From Psychrobacter sp. bablab_jr014 (lineage in GTDB: Bacteria; Pseudomonadota; Gammaproteobacteria; Pseudomonadales; Moraxellaceae), in the NCBI RefSeq assembly GCF_016464015.1, contig NZ_JACDXT010000019.1, forward strand, positions 1 to 64,000: DNA of 64,000 bases, read 5' to 3'. Numbering within the stretch: the stretch's first letter is position 1; every line of letters begins with the position of its first letter. Shown one piece after another: positions 17,802 through 26,349 of this stretch. The notes below the pieces were generated by a model. It had not been told where the DNA came from and searched no databases. It saw only the letters and a program-made list of their open reading frames with translations. Position numbers and translations under genes: made by a program.

Positions 17802-18740
17802 ATGACGCCACACGCCCTGCCATTACCTAAGCTGACTCTCAAGCAACTCGCAGTCTTTGTCAGTATTTACCAAACAGGCAGCACCAGCGCCGCAAGTGAA
17901 GCGCTGCATCTGTCGCAATCGGCGGTCAGTAGTGCGCTTGGGACGCTGGAGACGCGTTTACAAATGCCGCTCTTTGAGCGCGTCGGACGGCGTCTGCTTC
18001 CGCATCACAACGCGCACGCTATTTATGTGCAGGCGCAGACGTTGCTTGAACAAGCAGTGAGCCTAGAACAGTATCACGAGCACCAAACCGAGCAAATTCG
18101 CATTGGCGCGAGTACTACCATTGGCAATTATGCCTTGCCGCCACTAATCGCGGAGCTTTATGGTGCGTTGCCTGAGGCGCACATTGATGTGACCATTGCC
18201 AATACGCAAGAGGTGGTACATGAGGTTGAGCAGTTGACCGTTGATATGGCGCTGGTTGAGGGTACGCCGCGCCCAAGTGATACTAACGCAATCGTGCAGC
18301 GGGCATGGCGTACCGATACGCTGATGGTGTTTGCCAAGGCGGGCAGTAAATGGCTCGCTGAATGTGATTATGACGATACGGCGCAGTGCTATCAGCTCAG
18401 CCCCAATCAGCTGGCGCGCTTGCCGCTATTGGTGCGCGAGGTTGGCTCAGGCACGCGGCAGGTGATTGACGAGCAGTTATTGCAGCATTTGCCTGAGGCT
18501 CGGGTAATGATGGCGGTGCAGCAGTCGGAGGCGATTAAACACATGGTCAGCGCCGATATTGGCATCGGCTGTCTGTCCCAGCACGTCATCCAGCCTGAGC
18601 TGGACGCGGGCAGCTTGGTACAAGTGAAGGTGACAGGCATTGACCTTGCGCGTACATGGTGGCTCGTCTGGCACAAAGCGCGGCACAAAAGTGCCATTTG
18701 GCAAGCCTTTATGACGATGCTCAATACCGATAAAACTTAA
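17802..18740 (+). CDS. LysR-family regulator (YeiE-like)
   Basis: A 312-residue transcription factor. The N-terminal winged helix-turn-helix spans about residues 10-70 (LKQLAVFVSIYQTGSTSAAS, LHLSQSAVSSALGTLE, LFERVGRRLLP). An effector-binding periplasmic-like domain with IRIGASTTIGNYALPPLI follows. It is divergent from yeiH across 188 bases that include AT-rich, TnA-type candidate LysR sites (for example attgaaaagatag and ttattagataa), though none is certain. It probably regulates yeiH and itself; the sensed ligand is unknown, possibly sulfite as for YeiE. Confidence 0.88.
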   Translation: MTPHALPLPKLTLKQLAVFVSIYQTGSTSAASEALHLSQSAVSSALGTLETRLQMPLFERVGRRLLPHHNAHAIYVQAQTLLEQAVSLEQYHEHQTEQIRIGASTTIGNYALPPLIAELYGALPEAHIDVTIANTQEVVHEVEQLTVDMALVEGTPRPSDTNAIVQRAWRTDTLMVFAKAGSKWLAECDYDDTAQCYQLSPNQLARLPLLVREVGSGTRQVIDEQLLQHLPEARVMMAVQQSEAIKHMVSADIGIGCLSQHVIQPELDAGSLVQVKVTGIDLARTWWLVWHKARHKSAIWQAFMTMLNTDKT

Positions 18741-18815
18741 AGAGAAATTAAAACTTAAAAAGAAATTGGCTGCGAAAAGAAAGGCGCTTCAAGACAAAGA
18801 AGATCATATAACAAC

Positions 18816-18840
18816 GCCAGCGCTATTTGCTAGCGCTGGC
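18816..18840. other. Perfect hairpin between convergent genes
   Basis: GCCAGCGCTA and TAGCGCTGGC form a perfect ten-base stem with a five-base loop. There is no T-tract on either side, so it may aid termination or mRNA stability rather than being a classical terminator. It lies between the LysR gene and the convergent universal stress gene. Confidence 0.5.
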
Positions 18841-18909
18841 GCGTTAATAATCATCAGACGATGCCAAAGCTTAAGTCGTTAATGGGCGTTTATCAGCTGT
18901 TGCCAGCGT

Positions 18910-19377
18910 TTATAAGTCACGCGGTTTGGGTTTGTCCAAGCGCACAATCAAGCAGTCGCAAGGGACATTAGGCAAGATGTTATCCGCTGTCGCGCCATTG
19001 AGCCATGCTGACAAGCCATGACGTTCGTGACGACCGATGACTAATAAATCGACGTCATTTTTATGGCAATAATTGACGATGCCTTCGCTGCTAGAAATGG
19101 CGGTCGTTACTTCAGAGTTGACCGTATGTAAATCATTTTCTGTCAGAAAATCTGCCAGTTTGACGCGTGCTTCTTGACAGCGCTCATCATCAATCGCGTC
19201 ATAGAGGCTGGAGGCGGGTACCAGCTCGTAACCGAAGCCAACCATCGTATCGCGGACGATGTGTAACACGGATAATTTGGCATTGGGTCGATTCTCGACG
19301 ATGCGTTTGGCCTTTTGCGCGACGATATGGGCATCAGGCAAGAGGTCGGTGACCAGTAAGATGTGTTGATAGCTCAT
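18910..19377 (-). CDS. Universal stress protein, UspA family
   Basis: A 155-residue Usp-fold protein. The N-terminal HILLVTDLLPDAHIVAQKA forms the first strand and helix. The C-terminal LLVIGRHERHGLSAWLNGATADNILPNVPCDCLIVRLD holds the nucleotide-binding loop G-x2-R-x4-G...G-A/S, seen as consecutive blocks. This form is expected to bind ATP. Such proteins help survival under starvation and stress, but the specific condition cannot be read from sequence. AGGAG lies seven bases upstream of the ATG. Confidence 0.9.
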   Translation of the reverse strand: MSYQHILLVTDLLPDAHIVAQKAKRIVENRPNAKLSVLHIVRDTMVGFGYELVPASSLYDAIDDERCQEARVKLADFLTENDLHTVNSEVTTAISSSEGIVNYCHKNDVDLLVIGRHERHGLSAWLNGATADNILPNVPCDCLIVRLDKPKPRDL

Positions 19378-19981
19378 GAGCGTGCTCCTAAAAAACCGTG
19401 TCTTTTATATTAGCACTACTGTCATGGGCTGTTAAGGGGTATGCGTGTGCTTATTGTATGCGTATTTTTGATGCCGTTTTTTGCTGTTCTTTAGCGTTGA
19501 TTTTACAAGATTTTTAGATGGGGTTTGTCTTATAGGACAGCTCCTTATTTTTTATAGGTATTCCTTTTTGTCTTTTTCTTAGCACGGTTTTAGGCGTGCC
19601 TTGATTTAGCTTGCCGCGTCCCCAATTAACAGCGTTAGGCAAATGCCTTTCCTTTGATAGAGACAGATTACGGCAGCGTTTTTTACGCTGGCGTGCGATG
19701 TGATAGGCGTTACCCACCTTTTTTTAAGTTTATTAGTTATATCATTAAATTGTTATAACGCTGATATAGCGAGATTAGACGGTATTTTTCGTAGCCTCTG
19801 GAGGCGCAGCCACAGCAAGCAAGAAAAATACCGTTTAATTGAGCGTATTTATTAAGACATATGATTTTTCTTTGGGCTTAACGGTAGTTTAACCCACTCA
19901 TCTTTCACCTTCTATATTTTTACCCCATAAGGCGACCCTATAATAAAAGACGATAGGACGACGCGCTGTATAAGGATACCC
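19378..19981. other. Intergenic region with palindromic repeat
   Basis: 604 bases without an assigned gene. It contains the 75-bp palindromic repeat at 19771-19845. A minus-strand ORF of 67 codons (19514-19717) begins with GTG and encodes a very basic peptide (many R and K). I cannot support it as a gene, but it is noted as a possible remnant. Confidence 0.5.
19771..19845 (-). repeat. 75-bp palindromic intergenic repeat (copy 2)
   Basis: The arms ATTAGACGGTATTTTTC and GAAAAATACCGTTTAAT are near-perfect inverted repeats. Together with the core CTCTGGAGGCGCAGCCACAG and flanks gagat and gagcg, this is the reverse complement of 5774-5848 with scattered substitutions. Several differences between copies are compensated within the arms (ACGGTATT/AATACCGT here, ACACTATT/AATAGTAT there), which suggests selection for pairing. 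Confidence 0.82.
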
Positions 19982-22900
19982 ATGACCGAGACCGATTTTA
20001 CCGCTGATTTGACTCTACATCCTGAATTTGCACTGATTGAGCATCGCCATATCGAGGCGCTGTCGATGGATGTGCTGATTAGCCAGCACAAAAAAACGGG
20101 CGCGATGCATTACCATTTGGCGCATCCGAGTGACGAAAATGCTTTTTTGGTGGGCTTTCGCACCCAGCCGATGGACTCCAAAGGTGAGGCGCACATTTTA
20201 GAGCACGTGGCACTGTGCGGCTCAGAAAAGTTCCCAGTACGCGACCCGTTTTTTTCGATGATTAAGCGCTCGCTAAACACCTTTATGAATGCGATGACCG
20301 CTGCCGATTGGACAGCGTATCCGTATGCCACGCAAAATAAAAACGACTACTTTAACTTGTTGTCGGTATATTTGGACGCGTCATTTTTTCCCAATATTCA
20401 CCCGCTGGACTTTGCCCAAGAAGGCATCCGCGTAGAGCTGGACGAAAACGATAAACCACAGTTTAAAGGCATTGTGTTTAATGAAATGAAAGGCGCGATG
20501 AGTGGCGAGATTGACCAGCTGTATCATGCGGTCGCGCATCATCTGTTCCCGACCACGACCTATCACTACAACTCAGGCGGTGACCCTGCGGATATTCCTG
20601 ATTTGACGCACAGCGAGCTGGTGGCGTTTCACGAAAGCCATTACCACCCATCAAACAGTGTGATTATGAGCTTTGGTAATATTCCTGTGCAGGAAACCCA
20701 AGCCAAATTGCATGACGATGCCTTAGCGCGCTTTGAAACAGGCAAAAAGCACGTCTCACGCCCTGAACAGCGCTTGTCAGCACCGATTAGCGCGACCGAA
20801 ACTTATGGCGTGGACGAAGCGGGCGCAAACCAAACGCATCACGTCTTGGCGTGGTTATTACCTGCCATCACTGACCCCAAGCAGCGCTTGGCACTGCGTC
20901 TGTTAGAGGGCGTATTGATTGAGCATGCAGGCTCGCCACTGCGCGCGTATTTGGACAGTCATCCCCTTGGCAAAGCGCCCAGCCCGCTACTTGGTTTGGA
21001 CGACAGTCATTATGAGATGGTGTTTTATACAGGCTTGCGCGGCTCTGAGCCTGAGCACGCCGAAGCGGTCGAGCAAGGCATTTTGGATTTGCTAAATAAG
21101 GTCGCCAGTGCGCCGATTGATGATGAAGTGATCGAAACCATTTTGCATCAGATTGAGATTGACCAGCGTCATATTGGCGGCGACAGCATTCCTTACGGGC
21201 TAAACTTGATGCTCGAAGGCTTTAGCACCGCTGTGCATGATGGCAATCCGATTGACGTGTGGGCGGTGGATGAGCATTTAGCATGGCTACGCGAGCAAGT
21301 CAAAGACAAAGACTGGCTGCCTAACTTGATTAAGACGCACTTGATTGACAACCCGCACCGCGTGCGCGTGAGCTGTGTGCCTGACAGTGAAAAGTCTGCG
21401 CGCCAAGCCGCCGCTGAGCAAACGCGCTTGGACACCATCGCTGCGAATCTCACCGACGATGACAAGGCGATTTTGCGTCAGCAGGCGCTTGACTTGGCAG
21501 CGCGTCAAGCAGCGCCCGATGATTTGAGCCTATTGCCAAAAGTCGGCTTGGAAGACGTGCCAGAAGACATCCAATGGCAAGACGGCAAGCGTACGACGGT
21601 GAACCTAAGTGGACGCGACAGCAGTCTGTTTGAGTACGAAGCGGGCACCAATGGCTTGTATTATTATCAAGTGATTGTACCCTTGACCGCGCCGCTAGAG
21701 GGGCATGACAACGTCGGTGATTTGCCTGCCAATGACGTGATTAACCATCCGCTCTTGCCGATTTATCTCAGCCTGTTATCAGAGCTGGGCACCGACAGCA
21801 TGAGCGCGCACGAGATGCAGGCAAAACAAGCCGCGCATTCTTCAGGCGTCACTGCGCGTATCAGCCAGCGTACCAGCGTGCATGCGCGTAATGATATTAA
21901 CAGCTACTTCGTGGTGGCGACGCGTGCATTAAACCGCAAGCCAAATGCTATCGATTTATTAAAAGAAGTGATGGAGCACAGCGTCTTTAACGAGCACAGC
22001 CGCATTAAAGAAATCTTGCAGCAGCGCCAAGCGGGCTGGCAATCACGTCTGGCAAGTGCAGGTCACGCCTACGCGATGCAAACTGCGAGCCGTGGCATGA
22101 GCCGCCAAGCGCACCTTGAATATGTGCGTAGCGGTCTGCCTGCGCTAAACGCGTTAAAAGGCTTTCTGAATGAAGCGGATAACGATGATAGCGTGTGGGA
22201 TGATTTGGCGAGTGGCCTTATGGCTCTGCATCAACGCTTGATTCATTTGCCCAAGCACGCGCTACTGATTTGTGAAGCCGAGCAAACGGACAACCTGCGC
22301 GCGCGCATTATTGACAGTTGGCAGTTGGATGCGTCTGTAGCGTATAGCGGCGCAGACATCAATCAAGACGTGCCTGCGGTATTTAAGCTGCCGCTAGATG
22401 CCGCCTTGTCAGGTGACAAGACAGATAATGGCAATGCAGATAATGATGATGCCCAAGCGGTACAACCTGTGACCGACAGCGCGTGGCTGGTGGCGACCAA
22501 CGTCTATCACAATGCCAGCGTGTATGCCGCGCCGCCTGCGGACAGCGAAGACACCGCTGCCCTGATGGTACTTGCGCCATACTTGCGTAACGGCTACTTG
22601 CACAGCGCGATTCGTGAGCGTGGCGGTGCATACGGTGGCGGGGCAGGCTATGACGCCAACGCCTGCGCCTTTAAATTTTTTAGCTACCGTGACCCGTACT
22701 GCGCGGAAACCTTTGAACACTTCACGGACAGTATTGATTGGTTGTTAAATGAGCCGCAAACCGACGCGCAATTAGAAGAAGCCATCTTGGGCATCATCTC
22801 AGGTATGGACAAACCTGGTTCGCCAGCGGGTGAGGCGGTCAAGGCATGCTTTGCCGATTTGCACGAGCGTAGCGCCGATTGGCAACGCAAAATGCGCGCC

Positions 22901-23050
22901 CTTATCCTTGGCGTGACTATTGATGACTTGCAGCGTGTGGCTCGCAAATACCTGCTCGACCAGCCATACGTCCGCGCCGTACTTGCGCCGTATGACAAAG
23001 AAGCGCACGTCCGCGAGCTGGGCTTTGAGGTCAATAAAGTCAAAAGCTAA
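19982..23050 (+). CDS. M16C presequence-type zinc metallopeptidase
   Basis: A 1,022-residue clan ME peptidase related to PreP/Cym1. The inverted zinc motif HxxEH is H71-I-L-E74-H75, inside the typical GEAHILEHVALCGSEKFPVRD stretch. The distal zinc-ligand region contains FKGIVFNEMKGAMSG. The protein has the expected duplicated halves and the R/Y-type C-terminal motif IRERGGAYGGGAGYD. In organelles such enzymes degrade targeting peptides; bacterial forms are thought to clear small peptides. There is no signal peptide, so it is probably cytoplasmic. AAGGAT precedes the ATG, and a strong terminator follows. Confidence 0.92.
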   Translation: MTETDFTADLTLHPEFALIEHRHIEALSMDVLISQHKKTGAMHYHLAHPSDENAFLVGFRTQPMDSKGEAHILEHVALCGSEKFPVRDPFFSMIKRSLNTFMNAMTAADWTAYPYATQNKNDYFNLLSVYLDASFFPNIHPLDFAQEGIRVELDENDKPQFKGIVFNEMKGAMSGEIDQLYHAVAHHLFPTTTYHYNSGGDPADIPDLTHSELVAFHESHYHPSNSVIMSFGNIPVQETQAKLHDDALARFETGKKHVSRPEQRLSAPISATETYGVDEAGANQTHHVLAWLLPAITDPKQRLALRLLEGVLIEHAGSPLRAYLDSHPLGKAPSPLLGLDDSHYEMVFYTGLRGSEPEHAEAVEQGILDLLNKVASAPIDDEVIETILHQIEIDQRHIGGDSIPYGLNLMLEGFSTAVHDGNPIDVWAVDEHLAWLREQVKDKDWLPNLIKTHLIDNPHRVRVSCVPDSEKSARQAAAEQTRLDTIAANLTDDDKAILRQQALDLAARQAAPDDLSLLPKVGLEDVPEDIQWQDGKRTTVNLSGRDSSLFEYEAGTNGLYYYQVIVPLTAPLEGHDNVGDLPANDVINHPLLPIYLSLLSELGTDSMSAHEMQAKQAAHSSGVTARISQRTSVHARNDINSYFVVATRALNRKPNAIDLLKEVMEHSVFNEHSRIKEILQQRQAGWQSRLASAGHAYAMQTASRGMSRQAHLEYVRSGLPALNALKGFLNEADNDDSVWDDLASGLMALHQRLIHLPKHALLICEAEQTDNLRARIIDSWQLDASVAYSGADINQDVPAVFKLPLDAALSGDKTDNGNADNDDAQAVQPVTDSAWLVATNVYHNASVYAAPPADSEDTAALMVLAPYLRNGYLHSAIRERGGAYGGGAGYDANACAFKFFSYRDPYCAETFEHFTDSIDWLLNEPQTDAQLEEAILGIISGMDKPGSPAGEAVKACFADLHERSADWQRKMRALILGVTIDDLQRVARKYLLDQPYVRAVLAPYDKEAHVRELGFEVNKVKS

Positions 23051-23073
23051 TTTTGCTTAATAAGTTGTTTCAT

Positions 23074-23105
23074 AAAAAAAGCCAAGTGTGATGCTTGGCT
23101 TTTTT
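23074..23105 (+). terminator. Rho-independent terminator after the M16C peptidase gene
   Basis: AAAAAAAGCCAAG, loop TGTGATG, then CTTGGCTTTTTT. The symmetry also allows it to stop minus-strand transcription from the NUDIX gene. Confidence 0.88.
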
Positions 23106-23113
23106 GTGTGTGC

Positions 23114-23180
23114 TTATTTTTATCACCATTTTTAAAATAGGGACACGCCCTAGTCACAGGCGTTTAAATTGAAAACACGC
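23114..23180. repeat. Degenerate 170-bp-element right ends in tandem
   Basis: TTTTTATCACCATTTTTAAAATAGGGACACGCCC, seen across 23117-23150 and followed by TA, matches one end of the 170-bp element. Directly after it, cgtttaaattgaaaacacgcc repeats the shape of the other end (acgcttgaattagg...cgccc) and abuts the NUDIX stop codon. Both look like decayed fragments of one or two insertions. Confidence 0.6.
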
Positions 23181-23744
23181 CTAATACCGCTTAATGCTTT
23201 TGTCTTTACTGATGCGGTCTTGATGTACAGGGTAGCTGTCGCGGCTATCATGCGTGACGCGGTCATTAAAGTAGCGCTTGAGTGTGCGTTGTACTGCTTC
23301 AAAGGCGATATCATCCCATGGAATGTCCGCTTCATCGAACAGCGCGCATTCAATGCTCTCAACCCCAGCGCCATACGCGCCGTCTTTTAGGTCGGTTAAG
23401 TAAATGATATAAATCTGCCCGATGTCGGGAATGTCATAGATGCAGTACAATTGCGGGTTGACGGCGATAGCGTCCGCTTCTTCAAAGCTCTCACGTGCTG
23501 CGCCCTCGGCGATGGTCTCGCCATTTTCCATAAAACCTGCAGGTATCGTCCAATAGCCGTAACGTGGCTCGATAGCACGGCGGCAGAGTAATATTTTGTC
23601 TTCATGTACGACCAGCGTGCCGCAGATGATTTTGGGGTTTTCATAATGGATGTAGCCGCAGTTTGGGCAGACCAAGCGCGGCATGTTGTCCATCTCAGGG
23701 ATTTTGTATTCGGCCTCGTGACCGCATTCTAAGCAATAGCGCAT
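23181..23744 (-). CDS. NUDIX hydrolase with N-terminal zinc ribbon
   Basis: A 187-residue protein. Four cysteines at the start (C-x2-C at about 4-7 and C-x2-C at about 26-29) form a zinc ribbon. The NUDIX box follows as GFMENGETIAEGAARESFEEAD (two blocks), matching Gx5Ex7REUxEE with Ala-Asp in place of the usual final Gly. The zinc-ribbon arrangement resembles NADH/ADP-ribose-type NUDIX proteins; the substrate is unknown. The stop codon TAG overlaps a degenerate TA-GGCGTGT element end. Confidence 0.88.
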   Translation of the reverse strand: MRYCLECGHEAEYKIPEMDNMPRLVCPNCGYIHYENPKIICGTLVVHEDKILLCRRAIEPRYGYWTIPAGFMENGETIAEGAARESFEEADAIAVNPQLYCIYDIPDIGQIYIIYLTDLKDGAYGAGVESIECALFDEADIPWDDIAFEAVQRTLKRYFNDRVTHDSRDSYPVHQDRISKDKSIKRY

Positions 23745-23868
23745 ACGGGCTACCTTTTAGCAAAAATAAAAATAAGCCCCATTGTAGCGCAAAAGTTCAG
23801 TGCAAATAGGGGATTCCTGTAAGAAGCAAATTCCCAATAGCGCGTTTGTTAGGCTATGTTTTTGTCTA

Positions 23869-23914
23869 GGGCGTGTTCCTATTTAGTCATAAACGCTTGA
23901 ACTAGGGACACGCC
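23869..23914. repeat. Short deletion derivative of the 170-bp element
   Basis: It begins TA-GGGCGTGTTCC, then jumps to ATTTAGTCATAAACGCTTGAA and ends GGGACACGCC. The last ~35 bases match the right end of the copy at 46965-47133. The middle ~120 bases are missing, and the right flank reads TC instead of C-TA, so it is a decayed remnant. Confidence 0.7.
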
Positions 23915-23920
23915 TCAATA

Positions 23921-25195
23921 TTAACTGTATTTGCGCAGTAGTCCGCCAGCGATAGAGCCAGAGTTGGGAATCAGCGGGGTGACGGTTGCCTGAAAGTCGT
24001 GATACAGATCCTCACGGTGCGGGTAGACGACGGCGCTCAGATTGCCACTGGCATCGACCTCATGCCGCCAACCGCCCAAATCGTAATCAACCAAATACAG
24101 GGCGATATAATCCCATACTTCACGATAAATGGCTTCAAAACGTCTGTCGCCTGTACGCCGTGCTAATAGTAATGCTGTATTGGCAGTTTCGGCTTGTACC
24201 CAATAAGGACGAATCGCGACTGACACCGCATCATCCCAACCAATCGTGTACACCATGCCTGACTTGCCATCAGCCGCCCAACCACGCGCCATCGCACTAT
24301 CAAAAAGCGCAATGGCATTATCAAGCAGCCATGCAGGCGCGTCTTGCTGGCGCTGTTGTAGTGCGGTCTCAATCTTGATAAGCAGTCCCGCCCATTCCGC
24401 AAAATGCCCTGGCGTCAAACCCCAAGGGCGCAAATCATCGGTAGCTTGGTCTTGGTTATAATCAGGCAGCATTTGCCATGAGGCGTCAAAATGCTCAGGA
24501 ATCCGCCAATCATACGCACTTGCAATATCATGCCCAAAGCGCTTGCCAAGTTGTAGCGCACGCTGCAGGTACTTATCATCATTGGTCGCATCCGCCGCAA
24601 TTAAAAAGGCTTCGGTCGTGTGCATATTGCAGTTCGCGCCTTGATAGCTTTCTGCATCTGACCAATCGGTAGCAAAAGAAGGCTGCATGACCGACTCCTC
24701 CATTTGCCAAAAGTGCGTCTCAATAATATCAAGGACAACGCTGAGTAGTTCTGCCGCACGCGGACGCTGGGCAAGGGTGGCACTGCCCGCAGCAATCAAA
24801 ACAAAGGCATGTAAATAAGCGTTTTTGCGCGAAGGAGTATAGCTGTCTTCAAACCAGCCGCCATGTACCTTATCACGCAGCGCGCCATCAAGTAGCGCGT
24901 CAATGCCATAATCTGCCATGACACCTGCGCTCGGTACACCCATCATCGATGCCAGTGCATAGCAATGTATCATCCTTGCAGTAACCACGCCTTTTGCGCG
25001 CTGGTCTTGCAATTTGCCATCATTACCCAGTGAACCAAAACCATCCGCCATGCGGGCCTTTTGATAGTGGGTCAGTAGCCGCTGACCTTCATTAATCAGC
25101 CACTGCTGATGTGACGGGTGCGCCGCCCAGCTGCTATGCTGGACATGCGAGCAGACACTACTGTCGATGCGCTGCACCTTCATTGCATTAGCCAT
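23921..25195 (-). CDS. AGE-family sugar epimerase/isomerase
   Basis: A 424-residue protein with the (alpha/alpha)6-barrel signatures of N-acylglucosamine 2-epimerases and YihS-type aldose-ketose isomerases: VTARMIHCYALASMMG, GGWFEDS, NCNMHTTEAFLIAADATND, LTPGHFAEWAGLLIKIE and the C-terminal WRHEVDASGN. The conserved His in MHTTEA and HxxEW match catalytic positions in the family. Candidate substrates are mannose, sulfoquinovose or a related aldose; sequence alone does not decide. Its ATG lies inside the end of the SDR gene (ATGGCTAA overlap), so the two are translationally coupled and probably act in one pathway. Confidence 0.85.
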   Translation of the reverse strand: MANAMKVQRIDSSVCSHVQHSSWAAHPSHQQWLINEGQRLLTHYQKARMADGFGSLGNDGKLQDQRAKGVVTARMIHCYALASMMGVPSAGVMADYGIDALLDGALRDKVHGGWFEDSYTPSRKNAYLHAFVLIAAGSATLAQRPRAAELLSVVLDIIETHFWQMEESVMQPSFATDWSDAESYQGANCNMHTTEAFLIAADATNDDKYLQRALQLGKRFGHDIASAYDWRIPEHFDASWQMLPDYNQDQATDDLRPWGLTPGHFAEWAGLLIKIETALQQRQQDAPAWLLDNAIALFDSAMARGWAADGKSGMVYTIGWDDAVSVAIRPYWVQAETANTALLLARRTGDRRFEAIYREVWDYIALYLVDYDLGGWRHEVDASGNLSAVVYPHREDLYHDFQATVTPLIPNSGSIAGGLLRKYS

Positions 25196-26003
25196 TGGTA
25201 ATCATCCCGCCATTAACGTGGATGGTCTGACCTGTGACAAAGCTGCTGTCACTTGAGGCGAGGAACACATACGCGCCGCCCAGCTCATACGGCTGCCCGA
25301 TACGTCCCATCGGTGTGGTCATGGACTTAATAATGTCTTTATCAAAGTCCTTAAACGCCTTTTGGATTTCGGTGGCGATAGGGCCTGGGGCAACTTGATT
25401 GACACGAATGCCACGCTCCGCAAGTTGCAAGGCAAGGGCGCGAGTATAGCCGACGATAGCGCCTTTGGTTGAGGTATAAGGCACCAACACATCATTACCG
25501 ACAAAGGCATTGACCGAGGTGGTATTAATTACGCTGCTGCCCTTTTGCATGTGGGGCAGTGCGGCGCGGGTGGTATAAAAAATCCCCGCCATATTGACAT
25601 CAAAATGCTGTTGCCAGTCGTCATCACTGATATCGGTTAAGTCGTTATAAGGCTTTTGCATACCTGCATTGTTGACCAGTACATCCACACCGCCCCACGC
25701 ATCGACCACTTGTTGCACCGCGTTTTTACAGCTGTCGCTATCGCTGGCGTTGTTTTGAATGACCAGCGCTTCGCTGCCTTCAGCTTCAATGCCTTTTCGT
25801 GTCTCAGTCGCTTGCTCTTCATCGCTGTGGTAAAGAATCGCGACTTTTGCGCCCTCGCGTGCCATGTGTAGTGCCACTGCGCGCCCGATGCCGCTATCGC
25901 CACCTGTGATGATGACGCGCTTGTCTTTGAGCTTATCCGCGCCTTTGTAGTTATCAGTAATGTATTCTACGTCTGGGAGTAAATCATCGAGATGGTCTGT
26001 CAT
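25188..26003 (-). CDS. Short-chain dehydrogenase/reductase (YghA-like)
   Basis: A 271-residue classical SDR. A 25-residue N-terminal extension is followed by the nucleotide-binding GGDSGIGRAVA (about 35-45), the NNAG motif, and catalytic Ser (INTTSVNAF) and YTSTKGA (Y-x3-K). The extension and GGDSGIG wording match the YghA/glucose-1-dehydrogenase-like subgroup that uses NAD(P). It is first in a two-gene operon with the AGE epimerase, overlapping by eight bases. A sugar oxidation coupled to isomerisation is a reasonable inference but is not shown. AAGGAA precedes the ATG. Confidence 0.88.
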   Translation of the reverse strand: MTDHLDDLLPDVEYITDNYKGADKLKDKRVIITGGDSGIGRAVALHMAREGAKVAILYHSDEEQATETRKGIEAEGSEALVIQNNASDSDSCKNAVQQVVDAWGGVDVLVNNAGMQKPYNDLTDISDDDWQQHFDVNMAGIFYTTRAALPHMQKGSSVINTTSVNAFVGNDVLVPYTSTKGAIVGYTRALALQLAERGIRVNQVAPGPIATEIQKAFKDFDKDIIKSMTTPMGRIGQPYELGGAYVFLASSDSSFVTGQTIHVNGGMITNG

Positions 26004-26349
26004 GAGTATTCCTTATTATTTATTGTTTTAACATTATTTAGTGGTTTAAAAGTACGATGGATGTTTGCTAAAAGATGGAGATGTCGCCCGATATCACTTA
26101 TCCAAACCCTATGAAACTATGTTTGAAAAATGCGCCGTCTTGCTAAGCAAACATAAGTTAGCCTACCACTTTTACAAATAATTGCGTGTCGTTTATTGCT
26201 ACCGCGAGTTACTGCGTGTAATCGTGATGTAAAGGCAGCAAGATATTTACAACACGCGCACGCCTTATAAGTAACACAGATACGCGGGTGATTCAGATGG
26301 TGTTTTAGGCTATGCTAAAGGACAAGATAACAAGAACAAGGAGCAGGGA
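26004..26349. other. Divergent intergenic region, SDR / CoA pyrophosphatase
   Basis: 346 bases expected to hold both promoters. I saw no element of the repeat families and no convincing hairpin. The segment is AT-rich only near the SDR side. Confidence 0.4.

Noticed and set aside
18816..18840. Perfect hairpin as a classical terminator
   Set aside because: It lacks a T-tract on either strand, so it is annotated only as a hairpin.
19514..19717. Very basic 67-codon minus-strand ORF with GTG start
   Set aside because: There is no clear ribosome site or family match. It may be a decayed fragment, so I only mention it within the intergenic entry.
23114..23914. NUDIX gene as cargo of a composite transposon
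   Set aside because: The flanking remnants are decayed ends of separate small elements, with no transposase and no outer target duplication.
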